A stretch of DNA of 6,036 nucleotides from Actinomycetes bacterium. Its GTDB lineage: Bacteria > Actinomycetota > Aquicultoria > CAJVYJ01. Shown here piece by piece: positions 1 through 4,428 of the stretch. Position 1 is the first letter of the stretch, and each line of letters starts with the position of its first letter. The notes beneath the pieces were generated by a model. The model was not told the origin of the DNA. It saw only the letters and a program-made list of their open reading frames with translations, and did no database searches. A program made the position numbers and the translations under genes. The stretch is taken from NCBI GenBank assembly GCA_030597945.1, contig JAUVQW010000073.1:1-6036 (forward strand), in the 5' to 3' direction.

Positions 1-122
1 ACAATAAGTATCTAAAACAGTAAAAAATAAGAGAAAACAAGAAGAAGTAAAAAGCGGTGTTATCCCAGCGTAACTTAGCTATTACGAAAAACTAGGAAAC
101 TACAAAAAAGTACTAAAAGTAA
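1..122. other. A-rich gene-free tail, probable end of an integrated element
   Basis: No open reading frame or RNA gene can be supported here. The stretch is visibly richer in A than everything to its right and ends abruptly where tRNA homology begins. Short A-rich motifs ending in AGTA or AGTAC recur (for example near 44-50, 105-112 and 115-121), and AACTAC occurs at 98-103 and again at 121-126. Inference: this is the terminal segment of a mobile element integrated in a tRNA gene, and the short repeats could be integrase arm sites. No integrase gene lies in the window, so this rests on the tRNA boundary alone. Confidence 0.45.
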
Positions 123-166
<44 letters not shown>

Positions 167-172
<6 letters not shown>

Positions 173-289
173 CTTTACTCGGGCATCTGCTGCGTCAAGC
201 GGCGATAAATCTTCGCCTCGAGTACCTACTTATGCACTCTGCGAGAAATTTTCTAGCTTTCCTTGCGGCCAGTCCGAGTAAAACTCTTT
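167..289. repeat. MITE-like element with imperfect terminal inverted repeats
   Basis: The left end at 167-184 (AGAGAGCTTTACTCGGGC) matches the reverse complement of 272-289 at 15 of 18 positions, and two of the three mismatches would be G-U pairs in RNA. The interior holds a smaller hairpin, GGCGA (201-205) with TCGCC (213-217), and no reading frame of note. The arrangement, about 120 bp with terminal inverted repeats, non-coding and sitting directly against a tRNA 3' end, fits a non-autonomous transposable element or a dispersed intergenic repeat. It could instead be a structured RNA. The overall sequence feels like a repeat family seen in other bacterial genomes, but I cannot name it. Confidence 0.55.
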
Positions 290-320
290 GGTATGTTTTT
301 GGTTCAGGATGAGAAGTTTA

Positions 321-369
321 TCCCCGAAGGGGGAATCCTCTCGAGCGCGCCAGAGAGTCCCCAAGGGGG
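321..369. repeat. Paired C4/G5 hairpins bracketing a tRNA-tail copy
   Basis: TCCCCGAAGGGGG (321-333) and TCCCCAAGGGGG (358-369) are near-identical hairpin-forming words, one on each side of the second tRNA-Arg tail copy. That copy can itself pair CTCTC (338-342) with GAGAG (353-357). On the minus strand the cluster lies just beyond the stop codon of the long NfeD-like gene, so it could help end or stabilise that operon's transcript. There is no T-run after the hairpins, so a canonical intrinsic terminator is not supported. Confidence 0.5.
333..357 (+). repeat. 25-bp direct repeat, copy 2 (tRNA-Arg 3' end)
   Basis: Exact copy of 148-172: tRNA-Arg positions 57-76 plus GAGAG, with no anticodon arm attached. 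It ends 15 bp before the stop codon of the convergent NfeD-like gene. Recombination between the two copies would remove 185 bp, including the inverted-repeat element. It may be an old secondary attachment site or a displaced original tRNA end. Confidence 0.85.
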
Positions 370-372
370 CGC

Positions 373-1314
373 CTACGAAACACGATTATTTGTTTGCGTT
401 CTTTCTTCAACCGTCTCGACGCTTAGCGTTAACCCGTCGATGCTAACGACTCGTATATTTTCACCTTTTTTGATACTTCGATTTGAAGTTGATTCTGATC
501 TCCAGATTACTCCTTCGATCTTGACTGATCCGATATCTTTTTCCACGCCAAAATCCTCTTCAGCAGTACCTGCTTTTCCGATCATATCCCTTGGTAGAAG
601 AAAGTCTTTGTCTTTAAGATCTACTATCACATTTCTTTGCCCGATGGCTAAGATCTCTACCAGCTCGCCTTTCATTATCTTTCTTCCGTTAGTTGTCGTC
701 TTGGCCGCATAAGTCTTTTCGCCTATTAGGATACCGCTTTTTTGATCGGCCGTTATCGTTATCGGAAAACTCTTTCTTAACATATGTCTGTGTTTTCTTA
801 CTTTAACTGCTAGCTCATGATTCCACGGTTCTACAAAAAGCATGTGGTCTTTTCTTCCCACTATTAGGGCCATTTCATTTTTTTCAATGTTCGAATCGAG
901 TGAAAGCGCTATCCACTCGATGCCACTCATTTTGATTAGACCATCAACTTTATTAGGGTCTATCTGGTTTGAACAAACGACTTTTTTACCAATAAATTCA
1001 TGAGTAAAAAATCCTAGGACGTCTTTGGGAGAGAGGATATTGATGATCGTCCTTCTGTAGCTGAAAAAAATTACGGTCGAGACTAAGAAGATCGTCATAT
1101 GAAGTAAAGGAAGATCAGGTAAGAATAGGGCCAGCAAAGAAGTAATAAACGCAGCTAATGCAAACCAAATGATAAGAAGTGACGGAAACCGGTATTCAAT
1201 AAAGATGATGATAATTCCTGTACCAAACCAACGTAATACCGGGGGTAATTCTTCCCATTCCAAGAAAAGTTCTCGAATATGCGAAAAAAGGATACCGACC
1301 CCGGGCCACTCCAT
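373..1314 (-). CDS. NfeD-like membrane protein with three tandem OB-like domains
   Basis: This 313-aa protein is probably a partner of the SPFH protein encoded just upstream, acting at the cytoplasmic membrane. Three hydrophobic segments are visible at about 26-42, 44-65 and 69-86, followed by a soluble tail. The tail has a recurring pattern: a short strand, then G-x-(V/I)-x-I-x-G-x-x-(W/Y), then (I/K)-x-K-G-E, then a final V-x-V. It occurs at about 108-164, 180-236 and 244-303. The third copy (GSVKIEG, IKKGENIRVVSIDG) is a textbook NfeD C-terminal OB fold; the first has lost some glycines. Most NfeD proteins carry one such domain. There is no ClpP-like protease domain as in long NfeD proteins. 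The ATG at 1312-1314 lies 1 bp after the stop codon of the SPFH gene; the ribosome site is weak, suggesting translational coupling. The NfeD family call is firm, the three-domain reading less so. Confidence 0.85.
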   Translation of the reverse strand: MEWPGVGILFSHIRELFLEWEELPPVLRWFGTGIIIIFIEYRFPSLLIIWFALAAFITSLLALFLPDLPLLHMTIFLVSTVIFFSYRRTIINILSPKDVLGFFTHEFIGKKVVCSNQIDPNKVDGLIKMSGIEWIALSLDSNIEKNEMALIVGRKDHMLFVEPWNHELAVKVRKHRHMLRKSFPITITADQKSGILIGEKTYAAKTTTNGRKIMKGELVEILAIGQRNVIVDLKDKDFLLPRDMIGKAGTAEEDFGVEKDIGSVKIEGVIWRSESTSNRSIKKGENIRVVSIDGLTLSVETVEERTQTNNRVS

Positions 1315-1315
1315 T

Positions 1316-2299
1316 TTATTTTCCGGGTTCTAGCTGATTACCGTCATCACTTTCTACGTCTTTTTCGAAAATATCATCGATTTTCTTATCGATCGCCCCA
1401 CCGTTGGTCGCTCCCATTGTTTTTACTATCGCTGCCACTGCGCCAAGCATTCCGCCTGCTTCATTTGGAAGGATAAGTGTGGTGGACTGGCCATCGGCGA
1501 CTTTTTCTAGCGCCTCAAGGTATCTAATGGCTATTGCTTCTTCGCTTATATTGCTCTCGCTTAAGGCCTTAAAAAGGCTTCCATATGCAATAGATCTTCC
1601 CTCCGCTCTTAGGATCGATGCTGCCCTTTCACCGAGAGCTTTCTGCTTAAGTGCTTCGCTTTGACCTTCAGCAGTAGTTATAGCCGCTTGTTTTTCTCCC
1701 TCAGCCCTATTTATGTTTGATTGTTTTTCTCCCTCAGATATCGTTATTGTGGCAGTTTTAGTTATTTCCGCTCTTTTCTCCTCTTCCATTGCTTGAGTAA
1801 AATCACTCGGCGGTTCGATCGCCTTGATCTCGACTGAGGTCACTTTAATGCCGAATCGGGATGTGTGTTCGTCGAGAACTGCTCTTAGTTTTGAATTGAT
1901 CTGCTCTCTGCTTGCCAGAGTCTCGCTTAAGGTCATCCCTCCGACGACATCTCGGAGCGTCGCCATTGTGACAGCATCAAGTGCCATGAGATAATTTTCG
2001 ATGTCATAGACAGCTTTTTTGGCGTCAATGATCCTGAAGAGGAGAAAAGCATCGATTCTGACGACAAGACCTTCTTTCGTTATTATGTCTTGGGGATCAA
2101 AATGCTCCACCCGTTCTTTTAGGCTGATCCTTATCATCCTTGTGAAGATCGGTGCGATGAAATGAACTCCAGGGCCTACCGTTTTTACGTATTTGCCCAT
2201 TCTCTCCACGATGCCACCGGTTCCTTGGGAGATGAATTTCGTCGACGTCATCACCATAAGCAACATTCCAAATAATGCAAGTGTAAATGCGAACCACAT
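1316..2299 (-). CDS. Stomatin/SPFH (band 7) membrane protein, QmcA/paraslipin-like
   Basis: This 327-aa protein has an N-terminal membrane segment (about 1-18), then a band 7/SPFH domain (about 24-180). The domain is marked by GGIVERMGKYVKTVGPGVHF, the KERVEHFDPQDIITKEGLVV strand pair and the RFGIKVTSVEIKAIEPP block near 148-164. A charged, heptad-like stretch at about 170-235 carries four E-G units (SEGEKQ, AEGEKQ, AEGQSE, RAEGRS), the usual oligomerising coiled coil. The tail is Gly/Ala-rich and then acidic. Length is near the 300-330 aa usual for bacterial QmcA or slipin proteins. These proteins form large membrane-bound rings or scaffolds and are typically encoded beside NfeD proteins, whose OB domain contacts the stomatin; here NfeD genes sit on both sides. 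The ATG at 2297-2299 has a strong ribosome site. The exact substrate or client is unknown. Confidence 0.93.
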   Translation of the reverse strand: MWFAFTLALFGMLLMVMTSTKFISQGTGGIVERMGKYVKTVGPGVHFIAPIFTRMIRISLKERVEHFDPQDIITKEGLVVRIDAFLLFRIIDAKKAVYDIENYLMALDAVTMATLRDVVGGMTLSETLASREQINSKLRAVLDEHTSRFGIKVTSVEIKAIEPPSDFTQAMEEEKRAEITKTATITISEGEKQSNINRAEGEKQAAITTAEGQSEALKQKALGERAASILRAEGRSIAYGSLFKALSESNISEEAIAIRYLEALEKVADGQSTTLILPNEAGGMLGAVAAIVKTMGATNGGAIDKKIDDIFEKDVESDDGNQLEPGK

Positions 2300-2300
2300 T

Positions 2301-2837
2301 TTATACCTCCTCGGTTGCTTTCTCTTCGACCATTGGCCGAACTGATACTATTAGGTTGTCTTTATCGTCCCAACCTTCTAAGATAAGCCACTGACTCTCT
2401 TTAACGGGTTCACTACCTTTAGTCAGTTTCGCTCTATATTCTATTCCGTCGATCTTGACAGCACCAACTCCGTGAATATCGTTATCCAATGTTTTTACGC
2501 AGATGACTTTTCTTCCCTTTCTGATATGTGGATCGTCAGGAACTGGTGGCTTAGGTCTAACGACTAAGAAAATGCCAAGGCTAACAACCGTTGTAAGAAA
2601 GAAAGCGCCGATCTGCATCAGGTTCTCATCGGGAAGAAAGAAGGCGATGATCATCGCGGCTAGAGCGCCAAGAGTAAACCAGATTATCATCCACGAGCGA
2701 TGGATAAGCTCAATGAATATAAATACCACTCCAAGTATTATCCATTTGTTGTGAGCTTGAACATTGGGATTTCCAAAGAGTTCGTTTGCAAATTCCGTTA
2801 TTAGATTTATGACGACTTCGACTATTGAAGACACCAC
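2301..2837 (-). CDS. NfeD-family membrane protein, short form
   Basis: This 178-aa protein has three hydrophobic segments (about 32-45, 48-67 and 74-93), a proline-rich linker (RPKPPVP, 94-100) and one C-terminal OB domain (about 105-168). The OB domain shows GVGAVKIDGIEYRAKL and a final strand NLIVSV. This is the ordinary layout and length of short NfeD (YuaF/NfeD1b-type) proteins, which pair with SPFH proteins in membrane organisation. It is first in the operon and ends 1 bp before the SPFH start codon, whose ribosome site overlaps its stop region. Start choice is uncertain: GTG at 2835-2837 or GTG at 2832-2834 are the only usual start codons near the domain. The AAAGG at 2838-2842 is too close to be ideal, and an in-frame TAA lies at 2859-2861. 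The residues before the first membrane segment (about 30) are not conserved family features. Confidence 0.9.
   Translation of the reverse strand: MVSSIVEVVINLITEFANELFGNPNVQAHNKWIILGVVFIFIELIHRSWMIIWFTLGALAAMIIAFFLPDENLMQIGAFFLTTVVSLGIFLVVRPKPPVPDDPHIRKGRKVICVKTLDNDIHGVGAVKIDGIEYRAKLTKGSEPVKESQWLILEGWDDKDNLIVSVRPMVEEKATEEV
2305..2311 (-). promoter_or_regulatory. Strong ribosome binding site for the SPFH gene
   Basis: AGGAGGT on the minus strand sits 5 bases before the ATG at 2297-2299 and overlaps the last codons of the preceding NfeD gene. It fixes the SPFH start and suggests this protein is made at the highest level in the operon, because the flanking NfeD genes have weak sites. Confidence 0.85.
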
Positions 2838-3048
2838 CTTTAAATCACTGTTTGCTCGTTACTTAAAAAGAATCAACTAAGACGTTGGCTGTACTTAAGT
2901 ACAGTATAACATGGACAAGGAGGCTCTGTCTTGCTAGCTGTCTAAGTTTTGTCCTCTAACTATTATTCCTTTTAATGTATGTAGGGCCGGTACAAAGAGA
3001 AACAAATGACCAACTAACATTATTTTTAAACACATTGGTTTTTGCTCA
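2838..3048. other. Intergenic region upstream of the NfeD-SPFH operon
   Basis: No gene is supported here. The region holds a candidate promoter with a palindrome (2889-2932). It also has a looser inverted pair, GGACAA (2913-2918) with TTGTCC (2949-2954), that encloses two CTGTCT words. The remainder up to the terminator of the next gene is A+T-rich with nothing recognisable. Confidence 0.5.
2889..2932 (-). promoter_or_regulatory. Candidate promoter of the NfeD-SPFH operon with palindromic operator
   Basis: On the minus strand AAGACA (2927-2932) and TATACT (2903-2908) are spaced by 18 bases, a fair match to a housekeeping sigma promoter (4 of 6 and 5 of 6). CTGTACTTAAGTACAG (2889-2904) is a perfect 16-bp palindrome touching the -10 box and covering the expected start of transcription, about 60 bases before the first start codon. 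That position suits a repressor site. The promoter is inference from consensus only; the palindrome is seen directly. Confidence 0.4.
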
Positions 3049-3078
3049 TAAAAAAGAGCCCGCTTAACTTGGGCTCTT
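3049..3078 (-). terminator. Intrinsic terminator of the Cys/Trp-rich protein gene
   Basis: On the minus strand AAGAGCCC (3071-3078) pairs perfectly with GGGCTCTT (3054-3061) across a 9-base loop, followed by a run of T at 3050-3055. It lies 23 bases beyond the stop codon of the gene at 3102-3428. It also separates that gene from the NfeD-SPFH operon, which therefore needs its own promoter. Confidence 0.88.
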
Positions 3079-3101
3079 AAATTATAAATTAATTTAATTA
3101 A

Positions 3102-3428
3102 TCAGCTGGACACTGCTAATACTAATGCGAAAAGAGATGTTAACAATGCGGTAACGGCAATGATCAATGTCGGCATCGCTGTTTTACTCTCAAAACCGAT
3201 CTTTTTTTGTCTTTCCTCAAAGTCATCTTTGGCCTCGTAATTTACTCTTGAGAACTTTGTCCAACAGGGACAATCCGTGACTTCGTCGACATACATATCG
3301 TGCCCCTGCCACTCACACGGGATCATTGCCCCTTTTGAAATATCTCCTTTTGGCTCGCCACTCCAGTCACACGTGAGACAATTACCGGCCAAGAGTTTTT
3401 TGTCCGCAAAACTAATCGCAACAGCCAT
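3102..3428 (-). CDS. Cys/Trp-rich tail-anchored protein of unknown function
   Basis: I do not recognise this 108-aa protein. It has no signal peptide. The N-terminal soluble part has five cysteines in a metal-site-like array: C17-x2-C20, C38, and C53-x-C55. Each cluster is followed by tryptophan (CDW at 20-22, CEW at 38-40, CW at 55-56), and CDWSG and CEWQG look like copies of one unit. A charged stretch (about 65-82, with RQKK) precedes a single C-terminal membrane helix (about 85-107). This predicts a tail-anchored protein with its cysteine domain in the cytoplasm. The ATG at 3426-3428 has an AAGGAG site 6 bases upstream, and a strong terminator follows, so it is likely a single-gene transcript. 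The cysteines could bind zinc or an iron-sulphur cluster, or be redox-active; the sequence does not decide. It is a convincing real gene. Confidence 0.82.
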   Translation of the reverse strand: MAVAISFADKKLLAGNCLTCDWSGEPKGDISKGAMIPCEWQGHDMYVDEVTDCPCWTKFSRVNYEAKDDFEERQKKIGFESKTAMPTLIIAVTALLTSLFALVLAVSS

Positions 3429-3434
3429 AATATT

Positions 3435-3440
3435 CTCCTT
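3435..3440 (-). promoter_or_regulatory. Ribosome binding site of the Cys/Trp-rich protein gene
   Basis: AAGGAG on the minus strand, 6 bases before the ATG at 3426-3428, supports this start codon and the reality of the small gene. Confidence 0.75.
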
Positions 3441-3484
3441 ATTACTTAGTCGATTTTATAGACTATTTTATCGGCATTTAGGTG

Positions 3485-3519
3485 AAAAATATTAACCAAA
3501 AAAGCTATTTATTTGGTTA
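3485..3519 (-). terminator. Possible weak terminator after the C_GCAxxG_C_C gene
   Basis: TAACCAAA (3493-3500) pairs perfectly with TTTGGTTA (3512-3519) across an 11-base loop. Read on the minus strand, it is followed by ATATTTTT (3485-3492). It lies about 60 bases beyond the stop of the gene at 3579. The stem is A+T-rich, so termination would be weak. Confidence 0.35.
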
Positions 3520-3578
3520 GAACTGCTGCTCAGAAGTAGATTAGATGATCATGGATTTGCTTAAATCAATTAATGCTT

Positions 3579-3998
3579 TTACTCGGTAGGCTCTACGACC
3601 GTTTCCGCTAAATAGGTCGCTGCTTCTTTTAAAATATTTTCGCAGACTTCCGTATGACCCGTAAATTTACCCGGCACTATGTCTCGACACATTACGGCAC
3701 CAAATCGTTCTTTGAACCAACGGTAGTATGCTCCGGCCATTTTGTAAGAATCTGTTTTTCGCTCCATATCGTTGGGATCAATACGCCCGTGCAGATGTCC
3801 GATTAGCATCGTTCCCGCTATCAACATCCCGCAGAGATCACGCCGGGCGCCAAGTCCGGCACCAAACGGGGTAGCTAAGGCAATATCGATATCTATATTG
3901 TCATAGCTGTCATTAAAAGCGGCGATCATCGATTCGGCGCAATTATATCCTTCGTCAAAACACGACATCGCCTTATCGCTTACTTTTTTATAACTCAT
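3579..3998 (-). CDS. C_GCAxxG_C_C family redox-active protein
   Basis: This is a 139-aa cytoplasmic protein of the family named for its cysteine/glycine pattern (redox-active or metal-associated, common in anaerobes, no settled reaction). From the chosen ATG, the landmarks are GYNCAES (C20), FGAGLGARRDLCG (C56), AGTMLIG at about 61-67, MCRD (C104) and HTEVCE (C119). An extra cysteine, C13, precedes the first motif. The length is normal. I prefer the ATG at 3996-3998 because GGGAG lies just upstream (at a short 3-base spacing) and family N-termini are short. An upstream in-frame TTG at 4020-4022 would add 8 residues but has no ribosome site. The gene faces away from the P-II gene with only about 50 bp between them, which leaves little room for two promoters. 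The next gene downstream also encodes a cysteine-rich protein. Confidence 0.9.
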   Translation of the reverse strand: MSYKKVSDKAMSCFDEGYNCAESMIAAFNDSYDNIDIDIALATPFGAGLGARRDLCGMLIAGTMLIGHLHGRIDPNDMERKTDSYKMAGAYYRWFKERFGAVMCRDIVPGKFTGHTEVCENILKEAATYLAETVVEPTE

Positions 3999-4051
3999 CT
4001 TCTCCCAACTAATAATGGTCAAGTCATAGCTAATCTATTTTATGGACGTCC

Positions 4052-4390
4052 TTAGGTCAAGTAAACACCAATATTAAATATGAAAAATTCGAGGAAGTAA
4101 AAGAAGCGTTATCGAAGATCGGTATCAGAGGTATAACGGTAATCGATGTTAAAGGCGCTGGACGCCAGGGCGGCTTTACCGAGACTTATCGGGGACATAA
4201 AGTGACGATAAATCTTAGGCCTAAATTAAAAATAGAGATCATTTCTAAAGAAGCTTCAGTCAGGGAGATAGTAGAAGTAATAAGAGATAAAGCAAAAACA
4301 GGCGAGATCGGAGACGGAAAGATTTTTATCTCAAGCGTCGATAATGCTGTTGCCATCCGTTCCGGAGAAGAGGGACCAAGCGCCCTGTAA
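4052..4390 (+). CDS. glnB: P-II nitrogen regulatory protein with no usual start codon
   Basis: P-II proteins are trimers that sense ATP/ADP and 2-oxoglutarate and control nitrogen transport and metabolism by binding targets. Aligned without gaps to GlnB, the body runs exactly 112 codons from 4052. It contains EKFEEVKEAL (11-20), G37-R38-Q39, T-loop TYRGHKVT (45-52), K58, and the TGEIGDGKIF signature (83-92). Three oddities appear. Codon 1 is TTA, and no ATG, GTG or TTG occurs in frame between the TAA at 4031 and GTG 4202, which would delete the first 50 residues. Residue 51, the uridylylated tyrosine of GlnB, is Val. Residue 101, usually Arg for phosphate contact, is Ala. The gene may be a fresh pseudogene, use a rare start (ATT at 4037), or contain a sequence error. 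Family identity is certain; whether it is expressed is not. nadE follows in the same direction after 38 bp. Confidence 0.8.
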   Translation, partial: LGQVNTNIKYEKFEEVKEALSKIGIRGITVIDVKGAGRQGGFTETYRGHKVTINLRPKLKIEIISKEASVREIVEVIRDKAKTGEIGDGKIFISSVDNAVAIRSGEEGPSAL

Positions 4391-4428
4391 GGCTGTTAAT
4401 CTCAAAATTCTTTTGATATTATCCAAGC

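Noticed and set aside
263..712. A 149-aa plus-strand protein
   Set aside because: It starts inside the repeat cluster and runs antisense through the 3' half of the well-supported NfeD-like gene; its sequence is Ser/Pro/Leu-rich like an antisense reading.
1404..1664. Plus-strand reading frames at 1279-1476 and 1404-1664, and a second minus-strand frame at 2097-2297
   Set aside because: All overlap the SPFH or NfeD genes, whose family motifs fix the true frame; none shows a domain or ribosome site.
3277..3495. A 72-aa plus-strand protein
   Set aside because: It is antisense to the Cys/Trp-rich gene, which has its own ribosome site, terminator and a sensible membrane topology.
4042..4077. ATG at 4042 as the start of the P-II gene
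   Set aside because: It is in another frame and meets TAA at 4075 after 11 codons; it would need a frameshift to join the P-II body.
4202..4390. A 62-aa protein starting at GTG 4202
   Set aside because: It would lack the first 50 residues of P-II including half the T-loop; homology clearly continues upstream to 4052, so this GTG is an internal valine codon.
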